DNA of 64,000 nt from Fimbriimonadaceae bacterium (GTDB taxonomy: Bacteria > Armatimonadota > UBA10988): assembly GCA_020850355.1 (NCBI GenBank), contig JADZEX010000091.1, positions 99,755 to 163,754 of the forward strand, in the 5' to 3' direction. The notes under the pieces are model-generated. The model did not search any database. It was given only the letters and a program-made list of their open reading frames with translations, and had not been told where the DNA came from. How positions within the stretch are numbered: position 1 is the stretch's first letter; every line of letters starts with the position of its first letter. Positions 52,004-60,441 of the stretch are shown here, one piece after another. The position numbers were made by a program, and so were the translations under genes.

Positions 52004-52965
52004 CAGCAGGCCTTTCGATGTTCCAGAAAGGTGAGGACTGCGGCGGTCGTCGGCAAGGCTGGCAGGGCACCGACTTGCAGCGTCGCCAGCGCCCCGGCGG
52101 CATTGGCGTAGCGCAGCAGGTCGGCCAGCTCCGCCGCGGTCAGGCTCTCCAGCACGCGACCGACCAGCCGGCTGAGCAGCGCGGCCACGAAAGCGTCGCC
52201 AGCGCCGAGGGTGTCGACCGCCTCGACCGCAAAGCCCGCGGCGGCGGCGCGCTGCGTGGCGGTCGCCGCGACCGCGCCGGCCGCGCCACGCGTGATCACC
52301 GCCAGCCGCGGCCCGGCCGCCAGCAGCCGCGCCAGCGCCAGGTCCAGGTCGGTCGTGCCGCAGACCACCGCCAACTCCTCGTCGGCGACCTTGACCACAT
52401 CGCTCAGCGCCAGCAGCGCGGCGAACTGCGCTGGCGCGGCGCCGGCCTCGTCCCACAGCGCGGGGCGCCAGTTCGGGTCGAAGCTGACCAGGGCGCCGGC
52501 CTGCCGGGCCAGCCGCGCCGCGGCGATCGTCGCCGCGCGGGCCGGCTCCCGACTGAGGCTGACGCTGCAACAGTGGAACAGCCGCAGGCCAGTGAACCAG
52601 GCCGGGTCGAGGTCCTGGGGGCTCAACTGCGCGTCGGCCCCGGGGTGTCGCCAGAAGGCGATGTCCTTCAAACCGTCGGCGCGGGTGGCCACAAAGGCCA
52701 GGGTGGTGCGCGCGGTCGGGTGCCGCCGCAGGCCGCGCAGGTCGACTCCCTCGGCCGCCAGCACCGCCGCCAGACCTGCGCCGAAGGGGTCCTGGCCAAC
52801 ACAACCGCAGAACCCACTGCGCAGCCCGAGCCGTTGCAGCCCCACCGCGACATTGGCCGGCGCCCCGCCCGGCGCCTTGGTGAAGCTCCGCGCCGCAGCC
52901 AGCGGCAGGTCGGGATCGGGTGACACCAGGTCGACCAGTAACTCGCCCAGCGCCAGGGCTTCCAT
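52003..52965 (-). CDS. PfkB-family carbohydrate kinase (fructokinase-like)
   Basis: Sugar kinase of 320 aa. PfkB signature 1 is GGAPANVAVGLQRLG near residue 33. Signature 2 is DTLGAGDAFVAALLSRL with the catalytic Asp in GAGD. Between them, LSREPARAATIAAARLARQAG and FDPNWRPALWDE (with the N-W-R-P-x-L-W segment of fructokinases) favour fructose or a related ketose. ATG 52965 follows GGAG. It overlaps the S55 gene start by one base, an unexpected pairing of a sugar kinase with a large exported peptidase. It is divergent from the gene at 53047. Confidence 0.92.
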   Translation of the reverse strand: MEALALGELLVDLVSPDPDLPLAAARSFTKAPGGAPANVAVGLQRLGLRSGFCGCVGQDPFGAGLAAVLAAEGVDLRGLRRHPTARTTLAFVATRADGLKDIAFWRHPGADAQLSPQDLDPAWFTGLRLFHCCSVSLSREPARAATIAAARLARQAGALVSFDPNWRPALWDEAGAAPAQFAALLALSDVVKVADEELAVVCGTTDLDLALARLLAAGPRLAVITRGAAGAVAATATQRAAAAGFAVEAVDTLGAGDAFVAALLSRLVGRVLESLTAAELADLLRYANAAGALATLQVGALPALPTTAAVLTFLEHRKAC

Positions 52966-53011
52966 CGGCGGCTCCGACGGCCAGTTCCCACCGCCGCGCC
53001 ACCCTCCTGCC

Positions 53012-53040
53012 TTGCTGCGGCGCGCCAGCCCGCGTATCAT
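53012..53040 (+). promoter_or_regulatory. Promoter of a leaderless transcript
   Basis: TTGCTG (53012-53017), 17 bp, TATCAT (53035-53040). ATG 53047 comes six bases after the -10, so the message should start at the AUG. The same geometry is seen before the gene at 39500. Confidence 0.65.
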
Positions 53041-53046
53041 GGCAGC

Positions 53047-54060
53047 ATGATGCGACGATGCTGGCTGCTGCTGCTCGTCGGCAGCGCCGTCGGCGGGGCC
53101 GAGCAGGACTGGCCGGTCCGCTACCGCTGGACCGCTGGCGAAGCCCTGACCTACGAGACCCGGACCACCATCAGCGGCCGGTTGACCCTCAAGACCGGCA
53201 CGGCCGCGCCGCGGGTCTTGCCGGTCGGGCTGGAAGTCACCGAACGGGTCGGCTGGCTGGTCGCCGCCACCCGCGACGATGGCGGCGCGGTCCTGCAGGT
53301 CGCCCTGACCGCGTTGACCGTGGCCACCACCGGCGTCGGCGGCGGGCAGCAGTTCCGGCTGGCGCTGACCCCGCAGACGGCCCGGGTGCAGCAGGGCGAG
53401 CGGGTCTGGGAGCTGGCCCGGCCGGCGGCGGGGCAGGCCCTGCCGACCGAGCCGCTGTTCGGCGAGTTCCGGCCGGCCGACGCGCTGGCGCTGGGGCAGC
53501 CGCTGAAGCTGACCGTCAGCCAGGGCGGCCAGGTGCTCAGCCGGGAGGGCAAGGGCTGGCGCGAGCGGCTCGCCGGGGTGCCCGTGGTCGGCCCCTATGC
53601 GCCGCTGCTGCAGCCCTTCGGCGAGGTGTTGCCCGAGCTGCCGGGCAAGCCCCTGCCGGCCGGGCAGGAGTGGGCCCAGGACCGTCAGGTGCCGCTGCCC
53701 GGGAGCGCCGAGACCTATCCCCTGGTGCTGCACTTCCTGCTGGGCGGGGCCGAGACGATTGGGCCCTACGACACGGTGCGCATCGAGTTCGAAGCCGATG
53801 CCCGGACCGGCGACCGGCCGTTGCAGTTCGCCCTGGCGCCCGGCGCCCCGGTGGCCCTGAACCTGAGCAGCCTGACCCACGAGGTGCGCGGCCGGCTCTC
53901 GCTGGACCCGCAGCGGGGCCGGTTGGTCGAGCAGACCTTCCGCGCCCTGGTGCGGTCAACCGCCGAGTCGACCGAGCTGCAGGTCGAAGCCGACCTCGAC
54001 CTCCGCGCCACGATGCTCTTGCTGAGCGCCGAGAGCGACCCGGCCCCGGCCGCCGGTTAG
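53047..54060 (+). CDS. Exported hypothetical protein
   Basis: Protein of 337 aa with a signal peptide (MMRRCWLLLLVGSAVGGA). The mature part is beta-rich with no cysteines after the signal: YRWTAGEALTYETRTTISG, VGLEVTERVGWLVAATRDDGGAVLQVALTALTV in two blocks, and a C-terminal VEADLDLRATMLL. The pattern (drive-in of a quantity, scaling, long amphipathic strands) resembles exported beta-barrel-like proteins of the DUF6263 sort, but I do not assign it. It starts at ATG 53047 or the next ATG at 53050, and is probably leaderless. Its stop overlaps the stop of the convergent MoaB-like gene by a few bases, so no terminator lies between them. Confidence 0.82.
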   Translation: MMRRCWLLLLVGSAVGGAEQDWPVRYRWTAGEALTYETRTTISGRLTLKTGTAAPRVLPVGLEVTERVGWLVAATRDDGGAVLQVALTALTVATTGVGGGQQFRLALTPQTARVQQGERVWELARPAAGQALPTEPLFGEFRPADALALGQPLKLTVSQGGQVLSREGKGWRERLAGVPVVGPYAPLLQPFGEVLPELPGKPLPAGQEWAQDRQVPLPGSAETYPLVLHFLLGGAETIGPYDTVRIEFEADARTGDRPLQFALAPGAPVALNLSSLTHEVRGRLSLDPQRGRLVEQTFRALVRSTAESTELQVEADLDLRATMLLLSAESDPAPAAG

Positions 54061-54635
54061 CGGCGGATCTCCCAGACCAGGTGCGCCAGCTCCGGCAGCA
54101 GCAACTGCTCGAGCGCCAGCCGCACGGCGTTGGTCGATCCGGGTAGACTGACCAGGAACTTGCCCCGGCAGACGCCGGCGGTGGCCCGACTCAGCATCGC
54201 GGCGGCGCCGACCTGTTCCCAACTGAGCATCCGAAACAACTCCCCGAAGCCAGGAAGTGTCTTTTCCAGGAGGGCGGCGACGACATCGTAGGTGCGGTCG
54301 CGGCTGGCGATCCCGGTGCCGCCGTTGAGGATGATCGCATCCAGGTCGGCGCGGTCCAGCCAGGACTGCAAAAGGGGTTCGATCTGGGCCGGCTCGTCGG
54401 GTACGATGGCGTAGGCGTTGATGGCGTGCCCGGCGGCGCTGAACTGCTCCCGCAGCAGGCCGCCGCTGCGGTCGGTGGCGGGGGTCCGCGTGTCGCTGAC
54501 GGTGATCACGCCGAGTCCCAGCAGCGCCTCGTCGGCGGCGGCACGGTGCTGGTCAACCGATCGGGGGGTCTCCAAACCGGGGCTCCGCTCCCGCCGTGGC
54601 GGCGGGGATGCAGCAGACTGTGGCGCGGGAGTCAT
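54057..54635 (-). CDS. MoaB/MogA-family molybdopterin adenylyltransferase-like protein
   Basis: Protein of 192 aa for molybdenum cofactor assembly (adenylylation of molybdopterin). The core begins near residue 40: LGVITVSDTRTPATDRSGGLL, NGGTGIASRDRTYDVV (the GGTG substrate loop with the following Asp), FRMLSWEQVGAAAMLSRATAG and FLVSLPGSTNAV. The first 35 residues are Pro/Arg-rich and not part of the family. The true start may therefore be internal; ATG 54635 has no clear ribosome site. No other moa or moe gene is in the window. It is divergent from the Tad operon, with a palindrome between them. Confidence 0.9.
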   Translation of the reverse strand: MTPAPQSAASPPPRRERSPGLETPRSVDQHRAAADEALLGLGVITVSDTRTPATDRSGGLLREQFSAAGHAINAYAIVPDEPAQIEPLLQSWLDRADLDAIILNGGTGIASRDRTYDVVAALLEKTLPGFGELFRMLSWEQVGAAAMLSRATAGVCRGKFLVSLPGSTNAVRLALEQLLLPELAHLVWEIRR

Positions 54636-54716
54636 GATTTGTTCAGGCGGGGGACGGCCCGGATGCGGCAGGACAGCAGTACCAACTGGTGCGGAAATGA
54701 TCGCCAGACCTGGGGG

Positions 54717-54735
54717 CAGGTGTGGTATACACCTG
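54717..54735. promoter_or_regulatory. Perfect inverted repeat, possible operator
   Basis: CAGGTGT, spacer GGTAT, ACACCTG: two perfect 7-bp arms in the 144-bp gap between the MoaB-like gene and the Tad operon. It overlaps a -10-like GTATAC, as expected for a repressor site. A TATACA -10 at 54726 would put the start of transcription just after it. Confidence 0.5.
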
Positions 54736-54779
54736 GGTATGGCCCCCCGAGCGCCCGCTCTGGCTGGTGGAGAGGACCG

Positions 54780-55178
54780 ATGACTGCGACGCGTCGGCTG
54801 CGACCGCGAGGCTCAACCCTCGTCGAGATGGGTGTCGCGCTGCCCGTCTTTCTGCTGCTGGTGTTCGGCGTCTTCACGCTGGGCACGGTCTACAGCCAGC
54901 AGATGGCCATCAACACCGCCGCCCGGGACGGCGCGCGGCTGGCCGCCGTCGGCCACCCCGACGACGTGATCCTGAACCAGGTCTACCGCATCACGCCCAA
55001 CCTCAACCACGACCGCTCGCGGTTCCAAGTCGCGATCCTGCGGGCTGAGAATGGGGTCACGGTCCATATCGAGTACATCGTGAAGGTCGGGATGCCGGTG
55101 CTCAGCATCCTCTTTGACAACAAGAAGCTCGTGGCGCGGGCCGAGCACTACTACGAGACCGACTTCGTCCAGCGTTAG
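54780..55178 (+). CDS. TadE-like pseudopilin/pilus assembly protein
   Basis: Protein of 132 aa. The N-terminus is typical of TadE: basic residues, then GSTLVEMGVALPVFLLLVFGVFTLG as the membrane helix with the conserved Glu (LVEMG), followed by YSQQMAINTAARDGARLAAVG. The rest is a small periplasmic beta domain. TadE-type minor pilins assist Flp/Tad pilus assembly. ATG 54780 follows GGAGAGG. First gene of a four-gene Tad cluster (54780-58505). A palindrome at 54717-54735 precedes it. Confidence 0.9.
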   Translation: MTATRRLRPRGSTLVEMGVALPVFLLLVFGVFTLGTVYSQQMAINTAARDGARLAAVGHPDDVILNQVYRITPNLNHDRSRFQVAILRAENGVTVHIEYIVKVGMPVLSILFDNKKLVARAEHYYETDFVQR

Positions 55179-55229
55179 CTTGGCTGGATTGCGAGCCGGG
55201 ACCGCGCCAGAGGCCACCAGGTGCTTACC

Positions 55230-56963
55230 ATGAACAGGCTTAGGCAGCGACGTCGGGCAGGCCAGACCATCGTCTTGTTGGCGCTGGTGCTGGGCATCTT
55301 GATGATCATGGCGGCGCTGGTGATCGACGTCGGGTCGACTCACCGCGTCCGCACCGAAACGCAGTACGTCTCGGACGCCGGCGCCCTGGCCGGGATCGCC
55401 GAGCTGCTCAACAGCCGGGACGTCAATGCCGCCCGGACCAAGGCCCTGGAGGTCTGTCGCCTGAACGGCTACAGCGTCGGCAGCAACGGCGTGACGATGA
55501 TCATCGCGCGGGCCTTCAACCACAACGCCTGGCCGGAAGAGGATCCCTCCAAGATCGATGTCGCCGACTCCGACCGCTACGAGGTGACGATCCACCGCGA
55601 GCTGCCGCAGTACATCGCCAACATCATCGGGATCGGCCGCACCGGCACGATTCAGGGCGCCGTCGCGGCGATCATCGGCTCGGTGCCGATCGATGCCGCG
55701 CTGGGCAGCCTGCTCGGCCTGCCGGACGAGGCCAACCTCTCGCAGTTCGGGCCCGACGCGCCCTACACCTTTGGTGACGCCTATTCCACCAAGCGGCTCG
55801 ACAACGGGGCGCCCAATCCGCGCTACGACCCGCTCGGTTACATCTACGACCTGGCCGTGCCCGACGACCTGCAGTCCAGCACCGGCTCCGCCTTTGTGCG
55901 CGTCGAGATCTTCGACCCGGACACCATCAACCGCGGGACGCACGTTGCGAAGCAGCCGTCGCAGTTGACTTACGGCGCCGACCGCAGCGAGCCGAGCGGC
56001 GGCGGGATGGACGAAATCCGCGCCACCCCGCCGAACGGCAACGCCGACACCAATCCGGCGCAGTTTCCGACCCGCTCGACGCAGACCGACTTCACGCTGG
56101 TCGACCGCAACGGCCAGGTGATCGCCACGGCCAGCTACGGCCCCACCGGCAACACGCCGTTCTGGACGATCCGCCAGGCCCCGGCCAGCGATGCGCTGAA
56201 CAACGCCAGCCACGCCGATCCGGCCCAGGCGCAGATCGCCACCGACCTGAAGTGGATCACCCCGCAGGGCTTCGAGTTCGATACGCGGCTCCACCCGCGG
56301 CCCTACAACATGCGCGTCAAGACCATCTCGGGCTCTTCCGAGAACGGCTACATGCTGCGGGTTGGCGCGCAGCGCGCCAGCGGCGTGGTCTACGATCCGG
56401 TGACCCACGGCACCACGGCGAGTTCGTCGATCGCGGTCTACGCCCGCGGCAAGGTGCCGATCAACTTCCGCACCTCCGACGTCAGCAAGATCCCAATCGG
56501 CAACGTGCCCTCCTCGGCGAAGCAGGTGATCGTCACCAACTTCGACGCCGACGTCGGTTCGCAGTCGGTGAAGTTCTCGATGTCGAGTTTCGACAGCAGC
56601 TCGGGGCAGGGCAAGTACCCGGTGCTCTGGCCGGCCCCACCGAGCGCCAGCGGCAGCAACGTGGTGACGGACACCAACGGCTCGAAGTACTACACCAACG
56701 TCCCCGGCACGCTGTCACCGAACGGGGAGTTCCGGACCGACACCATCGACATCCCCCAGACCGTCGCGGTGCCGCAGACCGACGGCAACGGCAACCTGTT
56801 GCTGAACGGCGCCGGCCGCGTGGTGGTGGTCGACACGCGCCCGTTCGAAGGTGCCGATCTGGAGATTTCGTACACCTCCGGGCAGTACGACACCTCGGTC
56901 TGGGAGTGCAGCTTCATCGGCCCGCCCGGCGGCGGTCAGCAGCGGATCGTGTTGATCCGGTAG
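55230..56963 (+). CDS. TadG-like Flp pilus assembly protein
   Basis: Protein of 577 aa. The N-terminal TadG-like segment is RRAGQTIVLLALVLGILMIMAALVIDVG, then HRVRTETQYVSDAGALAGIAEL, the classical junction of the membrane helix with a helix of newly processed pseudopilin type. The large extracytoplasmic part is rich in Asn, Ser, Thr, Asp and Tyr (for example SSFDSSSGQGKYPVLW, NGSKYYTNVPG) and less alanine-rich than the genome average. It has no von Willebrand motif I can identify. ATG 55230 follows AGGTG; GTG 55221 is in frame but lacks a site. It is second in the Tad operon, 51 bp after the first TadE. Confidence 0.88.
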   Translation: MNRLRQRRRAGQTIVLLALVLGILMIMAALVIDVGSTHRVRTETQYVSDAGALAGIAELLNSRDVNAARTKALEVCRLNGYSVGSNGVTMIIARAFNHNAWPEEDPSKIDVADSDRYEVTIHRELPQYIANIIGIGRTGTIQGAVAAIIGSVPIDAALGSLLGLPDEANLSQFGPDAPYTFGDAYSTKRLDNGAPNPRYDPLGYIYDLAVPDDLQSSTGSAFVRVEIFDPDTINRGTHVAKQPSQLTYGADRSEPSGGGMDEIRATPPNGNADTNPAQFPTRSTQTDFTLVDRNGQVIATASYGPTGNTPFWTIRQAPASDALNNASHADPAQAQIATDLKWITPQGFEFDTRLHPRPYNMRVKTISGSSENGYMLRVGAQRASGVVYDPVTHGTTASSSIAVYARGKVPINFRTSDVSKIPIGNVPSSAKQVIVTNFDADVGSQSVKFSMSSFDSSSGQGKYPVLWPAPPSASGSNVVTDTNGSKYYTNVPGTLSPNGEFRTDTIDIPQTVAVPQTDGNGNLLLNGAGRVVVVDTRPFEGADLEISYTSGQYDTSVWECSFIGPPGGGQQRIVLIR

Positions 56964-56973
56964 GAGTCCCACC

Positions 56974-57390
56974 ATGCGTGCAGCACGCCGGCGTCGTGGC
57001 CAGGCGGTCCTCGAAACCACCGTCGTGGCGATGTTCCTGGTGATCCTGGTGCTTGGGATCATCGGCTTGGGGACCATCCTGAGCGCCAGCATCCGGCTCG
57101 AGACCGCGGCCCGCGAAGGCGCCCGCATCGCCACCGAGGGCGGCGACAACACCAACATCTGCAACAAGGTGCTGCTCAACCTCGGGCGCAACAACGATGT
57201 CAACCAGGTGCCCGGCACCGTGGCGATCTCGATCTACCCGAACGACATCACGCAGCGCACCTTCAACAGCCAGGTGAAGGTCGAGGTCTGGTGGAAGTAC
57301 CCGATCCCCGTCGCGATGTTCAACATCCTGGTGAAGGAACGGATGCTCTACGCGCGGAAGGTCATGGTGGTGACCCACGCCGCGAACTAG
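56974..57390 (+). CDS. TadE-like pilus assembly protein
   Basis: Second TadE-type protein, 138 aa. N-terminal RRRRGQAVLETTVVAMFLVILVLGIIGLG in two blocks (RRRRGQAVLE; TTVVAMFLVILVLGIIGLG), with conserved Glu in VLETT, then LSASIRLETAAREGARIATEGG. The extracytoplasmic domain contains two cysteine-poor strands and WWKYPIPVAMFN. It starts ten bases after the TadG stop (AGGAG upstream), so it is clearly in the same operon. Confidence 0.9.
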   Translation: MRAARRRRGQAVLETTVVAMFLVILVLGIIGLGTILSASIRLETAAREGARIATEGGDNTNICNKVLLNLGRNNDVNQVPGTVAISIYPNDITQRTFNSQVKVEVWWKYPIPVAMFNILVKERMLYARKVMVVTHAAN

Positions 57391-57467
57391 ACCGCCCGGG
57401 CGGCTGGCGCGGGCCAGCATGTGACAGCGGCTGAACCGCGCCGCAGAGGTGGCAGGCGACCGAGACG

Positions 57468-58505
57468 ATGGCTTCTGGGGGTACCCGGCGCAGGAATCCG
57501 CTGTTCATCATCTCGTCGATCGGGCTGTTCCTGTTCGGACTGGCCGCGCTCACCACCAGCCTCAAGGCGCGCTTCACGGCCACCGTGCGCCCCCCGGAAG
57601 CGCGGCAACTGTGGGAGCAGGGCTACCAGTCGATTTACTCCACCAGCGTGCCCAAGGGCCCGTCGCAGTGGGTTGTCGTCAGCAAGACCCGGCTCAACGC
57701 GGGCGACTCGATCCTGCGCGAGTTCGTCGAGTTGCGCTCCGCCCAGTGGGTCGTCGAGCGCTTCCCCAGTTTCAAGCTGCCGTCGGCGGGCACCGACTCC
57801 GACCAGCCCCTGGTGAGCGGGTTCTACGAGCGCGTCGAAGACGTCGAGGAGAAGTACGTCGCCGTCGACGTCGAGGCCGAGACCCCCTTGGCGCTGCCGA
57901 TGGTGATGGGCCGCAACCCCTTCGCCAACCCCTCCGACGAAGCCCGCCGCGACCGGATCACGATCGCCGTCCCGCCCGGCGCCGGACTCTATCCGCTGCT
58001 GCAGCCGGGTGACCGCCTCAACGTCTTCGTGGTCGCCGAGGAAGAGGCCCTGCTGGCGACGATGCGCAGCGTGCGGGTGGTGGCGGTCAACAACATCGTC
58101 GTCAAGGGCTCGGGGATCCTCACGGCCGCCGAAGAGGCCAAGGTCTCGGCCGTGCAGGAGGCCGCCCGCCGCAAGAAGCAGCAGATCGAGGCGCAGGCCC
58201 AGCAGCAGGGCGAGCAGGCCAAGGCCGACGAGGCCCAGCCGGACGACGAGCCGGCCAAAGAGGACGATCCGGCCAAGCAGGACGAGGCCACCAAGGACCA
58301 GCCGGCCGACGAGGCAGCCGAGGAAAAGGGCGACACCGGGGGAGTCGACGAGCAGAACCTCCCGAAGGGCACCTTCAAGGTCGGCCGCAAGTTCGACGGC
58401 AAGAGCCTCACCCTGCAGGTCACCCGCGAGGAGGCGGCGCTCTTGGCGATGAGCCAAACGCTGCCCGCCGTGCGCCTCGATTTTGCCCTGCTGCCGCGCC
58501 GCTGA
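57468..58505 (+). CDS. CpaB/RcpC-like Flp pilus assembly protein
   Basis: Protein of 345 aa with one N-terminal membrane helix (NPLFIISSIGLFLFGLAALTTS). SAF-like and RcpC-like sections follow: WVVVSKTRLNAGDSIL, EAETPLALPMVMG, ITIAVPPGAGLYPLLQPGDRLNVFVVAEEE and VRVVAVNNIVVKGSG. A strongly charged Ala/Lys/Asp/Glu/Gln insert of about 100 residues (about 215-305) splits the C-terminal domain, which resumes with SLTLQVTREEAALLAMSQ. CpaB helps assemble or anchor the outer part of the Tad pilus. ATG 57468 follows AGGTGGCAGG. It is last in the visible Tad cluster; TadA ATPase, TadB/C and the major pilin are not in the window. Confidence 0.87.
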   Translation: MASGGTRRRNPLFIISSIGLFLFGLAALTTSLKARFTATVRPPEARQLWEQGYQSIYSTSVPKGPSQWVVVSKTRLNAGDSILREFVELRSAQWVVERFPSFKLPSAGTDSDQPLVSGFYERVEDVEEKYVAVDVEAETPLALPMVMGRNPFANPSDEARRDRITIAVPPGAGLYPLLQPGDRLNVFVVAEEEALLATMRSVRVVAVNNIVVKGSGILTAAEEAKVSAVQEAARRKKQQIEAQAQQQGEQAKADEAQPDDEPAKEDDPAKQDEATKDQPADEAAEEKGDTGGVDEQNLPKGTFKVGRKFDGKSLTLQVTREEAALLAMSQTLPAVRLDFALLPRR

Positions 58506-58592
58506 GGGCGTTCGCAGGGGGCTGCCTCTCGTCGAGTCCGCCAGTCGCCGGCATAATGTCGTTGGCGAGCTGCGGCCCGCCGGGAGAAGTCG

Positions 58593-60392
58593 ATGGCGGA
58601 CAACACGGCAGCGGTGGCAGCGGTCGAGGCGGCCGGGGCAGCGGGACGGCTGCGGCCGGCGGCGGTGGACAACCTGATCCTCTGGCTGACCGGGTCCGCC
58701 TTCGAGGCCTGGCGGGCGGAGGTCACCGCGGCAGTCACCGCCGCCGACTGGGACGAACTCGACGACGCCTTCGGCCAGGTGATCCCCTTCGGCACCGCCG
58801 GCCGCCGCGGCCGGGAGGGGCTGGGGCCGAACCGGCTGAACGCCCGGACCATCGCCGAAAGCGCGGCCGGTCTGGCCGACTGGGTCCGCGCCGCCCACCC
58901 CGGCACCGCGCCGACCTGCGTGGTGGCCTACGACAGCCGCCGCCACAGCGCCGCTTACGGCCGCCTGTGCGCCGAGGTGCTGGCTGCGCGCGGCGTGCAG
59001 GTGGCGCTGTTCGACGGCCCGCGGGCGACGCCGATGCTGGCCTACACCGTGCTGGCCCAGGGCGCCCAATGCGGGGTGATGATCACCGCCAGCCACAACC
59101 CGCCGGCCGACAACGGGATCAAGGCTTACGGGGCCTCGGGGGGACAGGTCGTGCCACCCGATGACCAGCACATCATCGACTGCGTCAACGCCGTCAGCCA
59201 CGACGAGATCGAGCGGGAGGACCTCGACGCGGCGCTGGCGGAGGGGCGCGCGGTGCTGCTGGGGCAGGAGGCCGACGCGGCCTACTGGCGCTACGTCGCG
59301 GGGCAGGCGATCAGCAACGAGCGCGACTGCCGGCTGGTCTACAGCCCGCTCCAGGGCGTTGGCGGGCGCTGCGTGTTGCCGGTGCTCGAACGCGCCGGCT
59401 TCCGCGACGTGCAGGTGGTCGCGGCGCAGGCCGCACCGAGCAGTGAGTTCGAGAACGTCGCCAACCAGGTTGCCAACCCCGAGGTGCCGACGGCGATGGG
59501 CGAGGTGCTGGCGCTCTGCCGCGCCACCGATGCCGACGCCGGCATCGCCAGCGACCCCGACGCCGACCGGATCGGTTTCGTCGCCCGCGACCCGGACGTC
59601 GAGGGCGGCTACCGCTTCTTCAACGGCAACCAGATCGGCGTACTGGTGACCTGGTTCGCCTGCGACGCGATGGCCCGCGAGGGCAGCCTGCCGGCCGACC
59701 CGGTGGTGCTGAAGACCGCCGTCACCACGGAGCTGATCCCGAAGATTGCGAAGCACTACGGTGTCGCCTGCCGCGGCGCGCTGCCCGTCGGCTTCCGCTG
59801 GTTCGGCGAGGTGCTGCAGCACCAGCTCCGCGCCGAGCAGTTGATCGCCGCCATCGAAGAGAGCCACGGCATCAACCGTGGGGGCCTGGTGCGCGACAAG
59901 GACGCTGCTTCGGCGGCGCTGGCGCTGGCCGAGCTGACGGCGCACCTGAAGGCCGCCGGCCGCACCGTGACCGCGCTGCTGGACGACCTCTACCGCCAGT
60001 TCGGCTACCACGGCGAGGTGCTCCACAACGTGGTGCAGCCGAAGCGTGCCGCGATCGACGCCATCTTGGCGGCCCTCCGCGCCAACCCGCCCGCGCTGCT
60101 TGGCGGCCTGGCGGTGCAAGAAACCGAAGACCGCCTGGCCGGCGACTACCTCAACCCGGTGACCGGCCAACCGGTGATCGAGAACTTCCTGATCTACCGC
60201 CTCGGCGGCGACGACCTGCTGGACGAGGTGAAGGTGGCGATCCGCCCGAGCGGCACCGAGCCGAAGATGAAGGTCTACGTGCAGGGCGTCGCCCCGGTGC
60301 CGCCCGGGGGCGACCTGGCGGCGATCCGGCGGGCCACCGACGAGCTGCTGGCCAGCCTGCCGGCGGCGCTGCTGGCGGTGGCCGGCGTCTGA
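58593..60392 (+). CDS. Phosphoglucomutase/phosphomannomutase-family phosphohexomutase
   Basis: Alpha-D-phosphohexomutase of 599 aa. IPFGTAGRRGREGLGPNRLN is the N-terminal substrate loop. Active-site phospho-serine is Ser167 in MITASHNPPADNGIKAYGASGG. The metal loop is SDPDADRIGF. The sugar loop lies in AAIEESHGI and the phosphate-binding loop is IRPSGTEPKMKVYV. Length and motifs agree with the PGM2-like/phosphomannomutase subgroup, distinct from the shorter GlmM at 26320. It likely interconverts hexose 1- and 6-phosphates. ATG 58593 follows GGGAGAAG; CATAAT at 58552-58557 is a possible -10 without clear -35. No overlap with the Tad operon (87 bp gap). Confidence 0.93.
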   Translation: MADNTAAVAAVEAAGAAGRLRPAAVDNLILWLTGSAFEAWRAEVTAAVTAADWDELDDAFGQVIPFGTAGRRGREGLGPNRLNARTIAESAAGLADWVRAAHPGTAPTCVVAYDSRRHSAAYGRLCAEVLAARGVQVALFDGPRATPMLAYTVLAQGAQCGVMITASHNPPADNGIKAYGASGGQVVPPDDQHIIDCVNAVSHDEIEREDLDAALAEGRAVLLGQEADAAYWRYVAGQAISNERDCRLVYSPLQGVGGRCVLPVLERAGFRDVQVVAAQAAPSSEFENVANQVANPEVPTAMGEVLALCRATDADAGIASDPDADRIGFVARDPDVEGGYRFFNGNQIGVLVTWFACDAMAREGSLPADPVVLKTAVTTELIPKIAKHYGVACRGALPVGFRWFGEVLQHQLRAEQLIAAIEESHGINRGGLVRDKDAASAALALAELTAHLKAAGRTVTALLDDLYRQFGYHGEVLHNVVQPKRAAIDAILAALRANPPALLGGLAVQETEDRLAGDYLNPVTGQPVIENFLIYRLGGDDLLDEVKVAIRPSGTEPKMKVYVQGVAPVPPGGDLAAIRRATDELLASLPAALLAVAGV

Positions 60393-60441
60393 CCGGCGAG
60401 TCGACCCGACGGGCTGTAATGCCGCGGAGAGGAGTTTCCAC

